From NCBI GenBank assembly GCA_003415625.1, contig PYIU01000009.1:2976001-3040000 (forward strand): a DNA stretch of 64,000 nucleotides. The letters run 5' to 3'. Below are positions 47,767 to 58,063 of this stretch, in pieces. Each line of letters begins with the position of its first letter. Positions within the stretch are counted from its first letter, which is position 1. Below the pieces are notes generated by a model, which was given only the letters and a program-made list of their open reading frames with translations, was not told the origin of the DNA and searched no databases. Source of the DNA: Aquanectria penicillioides (Eukaryota > Ascomycota > Sordariomycetes > Hypocreales > Nectriaceae). A program made the position numbers and the translations under genes.

Positions 47767-49610
47767 GGTGAGCAAAAGTAGAGCCAAACAATGGCGGGAT
47801 CTTGGGTCTGGATCTCGGGGATCTGGATCTGGGGGAAGGGGAAAACGCCACAAGTACAAAGCACAAGCAGCGGGAGTAAGAAGAAAAAAAAAAGCACAAG
47901 GGGGGGGTGTGCGATACGTATTATCAAGGGGCGGACGGGAGGCTGTTTGCTGGTGCTGCTCGACGACGTCAGAGGGAGAGAGACTGAGGGAGGCAGAAGA
48001 CGGACGGACGAACTGGCGACGGGAGCGAAGTGCTGGGTGAGACAAGCTTTTTCGTGCTGGTTGGGCAACTTATTTCCACACCCGCGCAAGACAAGACAAG
48101 ACAAGACAGGACAGGACAGTACAGTACAGGACAAGACAGGACGAGACAGGATAGGATAGGACAGGATAGGATAGGATAGGACAAGACAGGATAGGATAGG
48201 GCCAGGATAAAGCAAGACTGGTGACGCAGCAGCAGTCCAAGAAGGCGAGTGGGAAATAGAGGAAAAGCCCCAAGTGCTGCACTAAAGCAAACCACAAGAT
48301 CAGATAATGCCGCCCACACGCACACACATACACGCATACATATAGATACATACAGCCTAGCACACTCTATGTGCCACCATAGCACCCGCACAAGCATAAC
48401 CTTGTCACCCTCTGGCAAGCTTGCTGCAGCGCCGAAAAGCTCCGAGCGGCCTCTCTCAGGTTCCCGGGTCCCCCCATGCGCGTGTCAAATTTTTTGCCTC
48501 GGATGCTTAGCCGTCTTTGGCTAAGGGCGCGTCTTGGAGGCATCGAGAGCCCACTTCATCTTCAAGAGGCCATCCCAAGCCCGTTAGCTCTGCCCACGGC
48601 ACCGAATCACGCTGCTCTTCCCTACCTGTTGACTACCGCCTGTCCACGCCTACTGTACTCGGTACGCTGCACCTGCTTCTGCGCCTGTCTTTCGCCTGGT
48701 CTTGGCCCTTGTCGCGTGGGCTGATCGTGTGGCCGCTCAGCACTATTGGTGCTGTCCTTGGGGCTCTTGGCACGGCTAATAACCCCTCACCTGCTCTTGG
48801 TGCGGTGTATTGGCGTCATCGGGTTTTCGTCCAGAGCCTTACTGCTGGTAATTTATCTGAGTTTAACTTATCGACCTTGACTGTCTTGTCTCTCTTCGTC
48901 TCTCTCGCTGCATGCGGAATGCCGTCTAGATTTGACGCAGGAACACCCATCGCCGCCTGCGAGATCAGATCCATCTCGTCTCTCTCGCACGTCTTTTTGC
49001 CCCCCCCCCTGCACGGAATAAACGACGCTCGGGTTCTGACCCCAGCCTCGCTATTACTCTGCCCTGACATACCGGTAGCCCTGCACATATCCCTGGTCCG
49101 AAATCGGGCATTATCTGATTGATAAGATTTTCCTCCGCCCAGCAAAAGCCGGCCCGGCGATCCTGTGCCGTGTCGGACGCTGGCTCTCGGTATCCGTACA
49201 CACGAATTAATTGACGAATCCGTCCCTGAGCGAAACGAGGCCTGCTTAGCGCGGTAAACTCGGACAAGCAGCCGGTTCGCGACGTTCACGCACACCGGAG
49301 CTAAACTGTGCAACTCCCGACCCTGCGGCGCTCCAGCTGGGGTGGCATCATCCGCAATCCACATCCGTCCATCCATCCATCCCAAAAGGAAAAAAAGAAA
49401 AAAGCCCCAAACCCACTTCCCTTGCCCTGTCGGCCAGTCGTCGCTGTCGTCGCTGTCCCAGACGCCCGGCGACCCTGCGACCTCATCCCCCTCAAACAAG
49501 CTCATATTGAGCGTCCGCCTCCCGCAGACACGACGAACCGCCTCAACGTCAAGCTTGAGCTTAAGCTTAACCCCCCCTGGAAGCGTGAGCTCCTGTGCGT
49601 CGCTGCAAAT
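47767..49610. promoter_or_regulatory. Bidirectional FTR1/FET3 promoter with GATA (SRE-type) sites
   Basis: The sequence between the two divergent iron-uptake genes contains ATCAGATAA at 48299-48307 and its reverse complement TTATCTGAT at 49111-49119. A GATAAG follows at 49121-49126, and a near match, TTATCTGAG, is at 48853-48861. ATCWGATAA is the established target of fungal SRE/SreA GATA factors, which repress iron-uptake genes when iron is sufficient. One full site lies about 530 bp upstream of the FTR1 start and the other about 490 bp upstream of the FET3 start, so each gene has its own. Binding itself is inferred. Confidence 0.7.
48087..48201. repeat. Pentanucleotide microsatellite (ACAAG/ACAGG/ATAGG)
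   Basis: More than 20 tandem, drifting 5-base units of the type ACARG/ATAGG in the FTR1 promoter, about 100 bp before the nearest SRE-type site. Confidence 0.9.
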
Positions 49611-51826
49611 ATGGGCCGTGTCTCGCGAGGCGTCGGCCTCCTCTCGGCCGCGTCCCTACTGCTGGCTCCCGCTGCGCTGGCCGCCACTGTGGCTTACGAC
49701 TTCAACATCGAATGGGTGAGAGCCAACCCAGATGGCGCCTTTGAGCGTCCTACCATCGGTATCAACGGCAAGTGGCCGATTCCCCAGATCGAGGCCAACG
49801 TCGGTGACACCATCTTGATCAACGCCCACAACCTGCTGGGCAACCAGTCGACGTCGCTGCACTTCCACGGCCTGTTCATGAATGGCACCAACCACATGGA
49901 CGGTCCCGCCCAGGTTACACAGTGCCCCATCAGCCCCGGTAGCTCGTTCCTGTACAACTTTACTGTAAGATTCCCCATGCATCCATCCCCTGGTCCGGTC
50001 TCGGTTGTGGTGTGCTTTGATATACATCTCATCTCGACCCTCTTTAAGCCAAGCCTTGCGTTGCATATACACACACATCTATACATGACTTGACTAACAT
50101 GTTCAAAGATCACTCAACCGGGCACTTACTGGTACCACTCTCACTCCGAGGGTCAGTATCCCGATGGCCTCAGAGGTCCCCTCGTCATCCATGACCCCGA
50201 GTCACCCATCAAGGGCAAGTATGATGAGGAGATCGTCATGACTCTCTCCGACTGGTACCACCAGGAGATGCAGTTGCTCATCCCCGAGTTCATGGCCAAG
50301 GGAAACCCCACTGGTGCCGAGCCCGTCCCCCAGGCTGCTCTTATGAGTGAGACTCAGAACCTCAAGGTCCCCATCGAGGCTGGCAAGACCTACCTCATCC
50401 GCCTGATCAACATGGGTGCCTTTGCCGGCCAGTACTTCTGGATCGAGGGACACAACATGACCATTGTCGAAGTTGACGGAGTCTACACCAAGCCTGCCGA
50501 GGCCGAGATGATCTACCTGGCCACCGCCCAGCGATGCAGTTTCCTCGTCACTGCCAAGACTAGCAACCATGCCAACTTCCCCATCGTTGCCAGCATGGAT
50601 ACCGTGAGTTTAGCAATACCCTGTTAAACACATTCCACATACACTAACATCACTCGAAGACTCTCTTCGACGTCATGCCCGAGGACCTGGACTGGAACGT
50701 CACCGGCTGGCTCGTCTACGACGAGACAAAGGACTTGCCCAAGCCCGCTCTCGTGGACGAGTTTGAGCCCTTTGACGACGTCGAGCTCAAGCCCCACGAC
50801 GAGATGGAGATCCTCCCCGAGCCAAGCAAGGTCATTGAGCTCAACGTCATCATGGACAACCTGGGCGATGGTGCCAACTACGCCTTCTTCAACAACATCA
50901 CCTACAAGGCCCCCAAGGTGCCTACTCTGTACACCGCCCTCACCAGCGGCGAGCTGGCCACCAACCCTCAAATCTACGGCACCTATACCCACCCCTTTGT
51001 CCTCGAGAAGGGCGAGATTGTCCAGATTGTGCTCAACAACCTCGACTCCGGCCGCCACCCGTTCCATCTCCACGGCCACGACTTCCAGATCCTGTACCGC
51101 AGCCCCGACGAGGCTGGCGTCTACCCCGGCTCCGGAATCGAGTTCCCCAAGACCCCGATTCGACGAGACACTGTCGTGGTCCTCCCGAAGGAAACGTGGT
51201 TATCCGATTCAAGGCTGACAACCCAGGTAAGTCTCATCACACCTTTTTTTTTTTTTTTTTTTCACTCCAGGAGTACTAATCATGATTTCGCTTCCAGGTG
51301 TCTGGCTGTTCCATTGCCATATTGAGTGGCACGTTGCTTCAGGACTCATTGCCACCTTTGTGGAAGCTCCCCTGGAGCTCCAGTCCACCATCACCCTTCC
51401 CAAGAACCACTTGGATTCTTGCAAGTCCGGCAATGTCCCGTCCAGGGGTAACGCCGCAGGCAACGCCGACGACTTCCTGGATCTTTCGGGCGAAAACGCC
51501 CCTCCCAAGCCCCTTCCCCCTGGGTATGTCCCATGCTCCACCAGACACTAAATCCCAGACCTTTGAGGACTAACAAGTCAATTAGATTCACCTTCAAGGG
51601 CATCTTTGCTCTCATCTTCAGCTCGGCCATGGGCGTAATCGGCATCTGGGTCGTCGGCTCGTACGGCTTGAGGACGTCGCCTGCCAGACAGCCAAAGAAG
51701 GCCACCGCCGAGCGAGAGCCGCTGCTTGCTTCTGCCGACGGCAACGGAGGAGCCACCGGCGCTGCTGGCCTCGGAGAGCCCAATGACACCGCGACGAATG
51801 GAGACAACACGATATCGCGGAGGTGA
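49611..51826 (+). CDS. FET3: Multicopper ferroxidase, iron-uptake type
   Basis: Oxidises Fe(II) to Fe(III) at the cell surface and hands it to Ftr1. Exons are 49611-49964, 50109-50603, 50660-51226, 51298-51523 and 51586-51826; about 627 aa. Signal peptide, then three cupredoxin domains. Copper-ligand motifs are all visible: 'SLHFHGLF' and '[11 protein letters not shown]' (domain 1), '[11 protein letters not shown]' (domain 3) and '[13 protein letters not shown]'. A C-terminal membrane helix ([19 protein letters not shown]) anchors the enzyme outside the cell, as in Fet3. One base is missing in a C run at 51183-51185, which throws the end of exon 3 out of frame just before the last splice-linked copper motif; all downstream exons fit the family once that is allowed for. 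Confidence 0.93.
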
Positions 51827-52343
51827 TTATGATACAGCTCTCGGTTCTGGATATAATTTACATCAATGGATGGGACGACGTTGCATTAGACTAGAGGCGC
51901 CTGATTATGAGCAACAGCAATGGAATTATCATTTTGAACTATTTATTTATTTACTTACTTATAACTTATTTTTTTTGTTTATTCTCTGAAGTTTCTCTTG
52001 TTTACTCTGCCATGTTCAACTCCAAGGAAAATGCTACTCCTTTGATGGGTGTTTGTTGCCTTACACCCAGGTATCGATCGGTATAACACAGAAAAAGCCA
52101 ACAAGCGCGACGGGCCAGCTCAACGATAACCGCTCACTGCCCCTGGTTTTGCGACATCGTCTCGGTCACAATTGCGTTTTGTATGTCCGCCCAAATATCA
52201 CGATTAATGCTCAAACGCAACACCACCGTCAATCTGTACTCCATCGCCACACAACTCCAAACCCACACACACACACATGTATATATATATACATGTACCA
52301 CTTCACCATTACTTCGTCGTTTCCCACATAATGAAAGAGTGCG
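51827..52343. other. Convergent 3' region
   Basis: Between the FET3 and LITAF gene ends. Short CA and TA runs (about 52263-52291); no coding sequence. Confidence 0.5.
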
Positions 52344-53271
52344 TTACACCTGCTGGCTGGCATCGGGGGCAGCGGCAGGGAACTTTGACACCTCCCTCAG
52401 GTGCTCGGGGGTTCCCAGCGGCTTCATGGTGGTGGTGCCGAACATCTTGTGGGCGACTCGGCGGTTGCAGTTGGAGCACCAGTGGTTCACGTTGGGGAAC
52501 CAGTGCAGCGCGTAGGGAAGGATGAGGAGGACGACGGTCCAGAAGAAGAGAAACGCGGTGAAACTGATGATTTCAGAGTGGTTAGCAACGGTAGTTCAAT
52601 GCATCATGTACAGGATGTGGCTTACTGGGTGGCCCAAGAGGCAGATGGCTTGACCACGGTGGTCGAGCGGCGCAGGCAGAACGGGCAGTCAATCATATCG
52701 CTCTGGTCTCCAAGGAGGTGAAGCGGCGTCACCGTCACATTGTCGGCGGGAGGAGAAGGCTGCGGCGCGGGGGCGTTGACGGGCGGGACGGGGACGTTCT
52801 GGTGGCCGCTGTAGCTGCTGATGTGCTGCTCAAAGGGCGGCGGCGGCGTCATGATCTGGTCGACGGGCGGGTTGTGGACATCGCCGGCGCTGTGGAAAGC
52901 CGTCTTGCTGTCCGAGGACGTCTGGTGCTCGGGCCGGGGCTTCTCGTTGTGCGACTGCGTCTGCGAAGGGTAGTCGGCGGGCACGACTTCGGGGAGGTTG
53001 CTGTCATCGATGGTCCTGTCAACGGTCAATTGATTAGTCGCCTTGGATCGATGACGATGGATGTTGTTGTTGTGGCAGCGCCGGGCTGGACAAACTTGAC
53101 AGCCTCAATGCCCTCGCCCGGGATGGGCTTCTCGTAAGCAATCTTGTCCTCGTCCTTGGAGGCCATGTTGATGGCGGGCAGGGCGGGTGTAGAGTGGTAT
53201 GATGGCGGGGAGACGGGTTGGGGAGTTGGAGCAGGGTCGGCGGACGGTGTTGCTGGTGACACGCTCAACAT
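52344..53271 (-). CDS. LITAF-domain protein
   Basis: Small protein with a LITAF (lipopolysaccharide-induced TNF factor-like) zinc ribbon; homologues act at endosomal and lysosomal membranes. Exons are 53271-53096, 53015-52626 and 52563-52344; 261 aa. The N-terminal 150 residues are Pro/Ser/Thr-rich and disordered, with PPxY-like text absent but many prolines. The LITAF core has the first zinc knuckle 'MIDCPFCLRRST', a hydrophobic monotopic segment 'FTAFLFFWTVVLLILPYALHW' (shown here split: FTAFLFFWTVVLL then ILPYALHW) and the second knuckle 'HWCSNCNRRVAHK'. The first intron (53095-53016, donor gtttgt) is tentative; the second is firm. Confidence 0.82.
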
Positions 53272-54676
53272 GGCAATACGCAGAGACAAAACGGTTTGTC
53301 CCTTGGTGTTGATGTCAATTGAGATTGAGATTGGAGATGATCCGAGAACTAGACTAGAGTGGGCTTTTTTGGGAAAAGCACTGCCCCGACGCGCTGGGGA
53401 AATTGAAATTGCTACATACAACGTACATTATTAGATGCAACACCAAGACCAAATTATACAAGCACCCCATGCGGGCTAGTCTCTGCCACATGCCGCTCTG
53501 ATGCCGCCTTGGTTTCAACTTTTCAGCAAACCGTCCACCTCCGATACACACAACGAGCATCGACTCCCCCACAATTGCACTCCCTACCACTGGAAAAACA
53601 CCCATAGGGCCGTAAGGTGGGAAATGATCGAGCCATCGAGGAGGCCGTCGAGCGCCACTTTTGGGGTCCGTTCTTCTGCCTACTGCGACGCTGTCGCCAG
53701 CTTCAGCTTAGACGCGTGTTGGTTGCATCTCTTTTTGGGATGGCCCCCCCCAAAACGTGTCCGAACCGGGTTAAGAGGGGGCAGCAAGTTGAAGCACCAG
53801 GGATGGATGAGGAAGAGGAAGAAAGAAATGATGAAAACATTGGAACTTAGCGCTGTCAGTGCTTGCTTGGATTGGCTCGCTCGCCAATTTGCAGCCTTGA
53901 TTAGCAGGGGTCTGCTTAATGGGGGCTATTTTCACGGTGGCCATCTGAGGCGATGCACCATTTTGGGGACCTGGTGCAAAAACCGCCTTGGCGATGTTAC
54001 TATGTAGTCTTTGCATTGCCCTTTGGTGTATTCATTCCGTCGATAGATGAACAAGAAGAAGTTATCCCCTCGGTAGCCCAAATCATTCTGTAGCAACGCG
54101 TCCAAAGCTTCTTTTTCTGTTTGATCGTCGTCATCCTCGTCGTCCCCTTACACAAGTCTGTGCCTCCTGCGATTTGCCTTCTCAGGACAGGCCCGTCACT
54201 AGTGCTGACGGCATCCTTGCGCGGCACCACCCCCCATCCCGTCGTGTCGAAGATGACTTTGGCGAATGCACAACTGGAATTTGCGCATCAAATTCCCGTA
54301 TCGAGGTCTCGGATCGTGCCAAGACCCCAACCACCTGGAAGTTGTAGTTTGCATGTGAGGCTGAGGATGTCACCTGAAAATTTATCACCATCCTGTCTTT
54401 CAACCAAAACAAGCCAGAACAAGGCGAAAAAAATTTCATAAGCCAAGACTAGTAAAACTCACCTCGATAGGTCCAGTTCCCTGAACAGCCCCCCCGTATC
54501 GCCATCCAAAACGCGTACCATCATTTTCATAATAGAATAACTAGGTATAATGATTCCCCTCGTCAAGCCCGAAAACTCAAGCGGCGCCGTCGGTTTTGAT
54601 TTGGCTTCTAGCACCTGTGACCTAGAGGACAACATTGCTGCCTGCAATATCGCCTCGATATATTCCAGTGCGCAGA
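53272..54676. other. Intergenic 1.4 kb
   Basis: Upstream of the LITAF gene and downstream of the truncated unknown gene. No recognised coding or RNA feature. Confidence 0.45.
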
Positions 54677-55602
54677 TTACTCTGGAGGGGACCTAGACAG
54701 CACCGGGTAACTCTTGGCAGGACGGCATTCGTCAGAAAAAGAAGATAGATCCGTGATATCGAATTCCGCATCCTCCTCTTCCTCCTTGTCAGTCTTTCCA
54801 TCTGCGTTCCACGGCACACCATCATCCAATATCATGGTCTTGCCAGTTAAGACGCCAAACGACCGCGTTTCGAAACTCGGAAGTGTATAATACAGGATCC
54901 TTACGATTTTGGGGGACGCTATCTGAGCTAAAAGGGCTTCTGCCCGTGTTTTAATGTCTCCTTTTAGTTGAGCCAATCCTCCACCTGGGGTATCGCATCT
55001 TTTGGAGTGAGAGATTGCCGTTATCCCCGGTACACTCTCAGATAGACTGGGGTTGATGACTACCTCTTGTAGGCATAGAATGGTAACAGGATCTTGGGGT
55101 TTCAAGACATTATGGCAGATGCTGCGTATCCTTGTGTGAAGGATTCTAACGTACGAAGAAGGGAGCCAGTGGTTGGACAAATGTGACAAGCATCCCTCTT
55201 GTTCTCCCGATGGAATTAAAGAGCTGCCAGGCAAATACAGCGCTAGAACACTGAGGTGCTTTGCCAAGAGCGAGGCCTGAATTGTGAGTAAGTATAGGTA
55301 ATCTTGGGGAATAATGGAAAGCTCTGTAGCGGGAGAACTGGAGGCTTGTATGTGTATGACGCGCAACATGCGGGAATATTTGGCGACAATGGCAAGCTGT
55401 GCGAGGTTATAATCTAGGGACTTTTTCCAGTCTTCGAAGAGGCTGTCTGCATGTGCCTCATCTAAGAGAGGGGCATTTAAAGTATTTGATTCATGCGGGT
55501 ATTCCCGGAGATGACGTATGGTCATCCAACCTTGATATGCCTTTAGTTGAAGGGCTAGGGTTTCCAAATTGTCTCCGAGCGGAGCCAGCTTATTCGCATC
55601 CC
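54677..55602 (-). pseudogene. Unknown protein, 5'-truncated
   Basis: An open frame of about 308 codons reads cleanly from an acceptor-like 'ctctag' at about 55603 to a stop at 54677, but I find no start codon or upstream exon. The visible part is helical and Leu-rich (for example 'YLYLLTIQASLLAKHLSVLA'), with an acidic C-terminal stretch near 54740-54790. I recognise no domain. The missing 5' end lies exactly where a truncated kinase fragment begins on the other strand, so a rearrangement probably removed it. Confidence 0.45.
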
Positions 55603-55642
55603 TAGAGGATAGCCGTCAGCCGAGCTTGCCTCTAGGTGTTGA

Positions 55643-56323
55643 GTGCAACATCAACCCGATGCATTTCACATCCGGGTTTTAGCAATCTGGTACTGGAAGT
55701 TGCGTTCTGACAAAGTGTACTGGGTCGCTCAGGTTCCGCATCATGTCGTTGATCATAGTGACAGAACTTCGTTGCTCAGCGAGATTGCCACGATGAAAAT
55801 AATAAAGAAGCATACCACCATCCCAATACCTCGCGTTTTCGACATTGAAATATCTGCAGACCAAACTTTTGGATACCCATACATTTTTACGGAGTACCTA
55901 GGAGGCCACTCTCTAACGACTGGGCTGGCGAGATGTATTCCTCACCTGTACCACCCCAAGGTGGCTAAGCAGCTCGTAAATGTCGTTGCGGAACTCCAAA
56001 ATCTGACCTTCAGCCGAATTGGGCGTCTTTGGTGCGGGGAGAATGCCGATCAACCGCCCGAGATCATTGCTATGGCTTGGCACGCTATGCCTGGCCCCTT
56101 GGATACTTCGTTGGGGTTCTTTCACAATCAGAGACAAGACCAAAACCGGGAAATATATGACATGCATCCAGATGATCCAGATTCGCAGACAGCATGTTAG
56201 GTGCTGAAATCGGCCCTGACCCGCATCGCCGTTGAAGATAGAGTGCGAGGCCACTTTACCCTTTGTCATTTGGATCTTCATTTCAGCAACATGCTTTTTG
56301 ATGATGAATACACAAGAAAATAA
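55643..56323 (+). pseudogene. APH-type phosphotransferase fragment with internal stop
   Basis: Remnant of a fungal aminoglycoside-phosphotransferase-like small-molecule kinase. The frame begins without an ATG in mid-domain ('VYWVAQVP' and 'SEIATMKIIKKHTTIPIPRV', the N-lobe with the Lys/Glu region). It runs through 'GYPYIFTEYLGG' and stops at TAG 56198-56200. The same frame then continues through the catalytic loop 'LCHLDLHFSNMLFDDEY' to TAA at 56321-56323. The rest of the C-lobe, with the DxD metal site, is absent: the sequence ends 33 bp before a MITE-like repeat. Truncated at both ends, so not functional. Confidence 0.75.
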
Positions 56324-56355
56324 AACAAGCAGCAGGCATGCCGTTTTATATTAGA

Positions 56356-56781
56356 GCCTTTTGGAACAAGTGAATGAACGGCGCAGGGTATGGGGGGCGT
56401 CGCGCCCCCCATACCCTGCGCCTTAGAATAGCTAACCATTGAGGAGCTAAGGTTACGTGGGCCCTGCGGGCCCCCGTACCCTTAGCTTGCAGAACTGGGG
56501 CAGTATAAGGATTGAGCTAGAGCATTAAACAACCAGCAGAGAATTGAACTAGAGAATTGAACTAGAGAATTGAACTAGAGAATTGAACTAGAGAATTGAA
56601 CTAGAGAATGAACTAGAGAATGAACTAGAGAAGAAGACACTAAATCACATGAATTTCACGTGAGAGTCCAAATGAGGCGAATAGTGGGCCAAAAGAATCA
56701 ATAGAGAGAGAGCGAGAAGAGTGGGGGTCGGGGGTATAAAAACCTTTTGTTCCAAAAGGCAAACCTTTTGTTCCAAAAGGC
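56356..56781. mobile_element. MITE-like / foldback repeat element
   Basis: A 14-bp inverted repeat bounds the element: GCCTTTTGGAACAA at 56356-56369 and its complement at 56747-56760, with a second copy at 56768-56781. Inside are a perfect 20-bp-arm hairpin with a 3-base loop (56380-56422), a second hairpin with 19-bp arms and two mismatches (56446-56486), and a tandem 12-13-mer array (about 56538-56632). A TATAAAA motif lies at 56734. No protein is encoded. It could be a non-autonomous DNA transposon or a degenerate solo LTR; the ends do not read TG...CA, which favours the former. Confidence 0.55.
56538..56632. repeat. Tandem 13-mer array (GAGAATTGAACTA)
   Basis: About five copies of the 13-mer followed by two 12-mer variants lacking one T. 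Confidence 0.9.
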
Positions 56782-57119
56782 AATCTAACGGGGGTTATCG
56801 ATTAGAGCAGTGCTCAGGCTGCCACTCTTGAGCAGTTGTCTGTCTGCCCAGAATTTGCGACCTTCCCAGGGCTATCAGACGAGGAGAACAAGCCCATGGT
56901 TGAGCTGAAGACACTCGTCGTGGAGTCTATCAGTGAAATAGAGAGAGATCAGGCAGAGAGGCTATCCCTGGACGCGCCAGAGGGGGGCATGACCCGGAAT
57001 CAAGATACTACACGTCTTTCCACCTTCATGGTTTCCAACAGTGCAGAGGTTACGTATCGCCAATACACACCTAGGCCAAGATCAAGTCTTTTCGCTAGCA
57101 AGATGGTGGCAAAGCTTAT

Positions 57120-57900
57120 ATACGGAGAGAGTGTTACTTAGGAACAGCTGAGGGAGGTATACGGCACTTTGCTGCTTATGTAGATGATGGTCAATATACA
57201 CTCCCATCACCAAGAGCTTGTCGGCGTTCTTAGCTGCTTGTTGGAAGGTCTTGTCGTCCATGGTAGGCACAACGACCTTTCCGTCTGAGGTCCAGGGCCA
57301 CGAGTTCCAGTTCAAAACGCCATCCTATCCGGTTATTCGAGTCACGTTAGAGGCAAAAAAGAACGTGCAAGCTCGGAATATGAGTTGAAGAAGGATGTAG
57401 ACGGAGTGCCTTATAAAACCCAGGAACAATCAAAATGCTACCAACCGTAGATCTCAGAGTCTTCCACTGATCAACGGCCACAGACTCGCCCTAAATAGAA
57501 TTACGCGGGTATTTGCTTATATTTTCAAATCCATCTTACTCCAAAGGTGCTCGGAAGCGGCGCGTCTGCGAACCGTTAGCGTGCTCAGATGAACCAACCT
57601 CTGCGGAGACTTGCGGTTGTAGTGAAATACGATTCCCTAGACAAATAGTCTTGAAGATAAGATGCATGCTCGTCAGGGCTTGAAAAGTAGCTGCTATACA
57701 TGTCAAGGGAGACGAAAATCTTAAATCCTAGGTCGTCTGCATTATTGAATAGTCGATCGACGGTGTCGTTTGACCGCCATGCGCATTGATCTGATAACAT
57801 GAACCAAAGTTGGATATGGTATTGTCAAAAAGCTCACTAAAGTTGATGGCGAAAGCATCAATTCCCAAGCTTTACACAATGGCGTCAGGGAATTCATCAA
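57120..57900 (-). pseudogene. GH71 alpha-1,3-glucanase (mutanase) fragment
   Basis: Minus-strand pieces of one GH71 enzyme in order: 'DAFAINFSELFDNTISN' (about 57855), 'RLFNNADDLGFKIFVSLDMY' (about 57720), 'VDQWKTLRSTVGSILIVPGF' (about 57440) and 'NWNSWPWTSDGKVVVPTMDD' (about 57280). Both ends of the enzyme are missing, and the frame breaks at about 57622 and elsewhere. After 'NADKLLVMGV' homology ends abruptly near 57190. Some interruptions could be true introns, but the truncation makes it a relic. Confidence 0.75.
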
Positions 57901-58063
57901 TGATCAGTTCAAGAAGCAAAAGAGGGCATTTGTAGCCCAGATTAGGATTGGAAATCTACTAGTTTAGCGGTGCCAAATCTGCAGTGGAATTATCTGACAC
58001 TTCTCACTCGTCGACAAGTCAATAAACACGCCCAATCTATCTAATTGATGCAATTCGGCGTCC

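Noticed and set aside
48087..48201. CRISPR-like or structured array
   Set aside because: Units are 5 bp and drift continuously; it is a simple microsatellite, and CRISPR arrays are not expected in a fungal nuclear genome.
56836..57141. 101-codon open frame next to the MITE-like repeat
   Set aside because: No recognisable domain, no context, and it overlaps the end of the GH71 relic; probably chance or repeat-derived.
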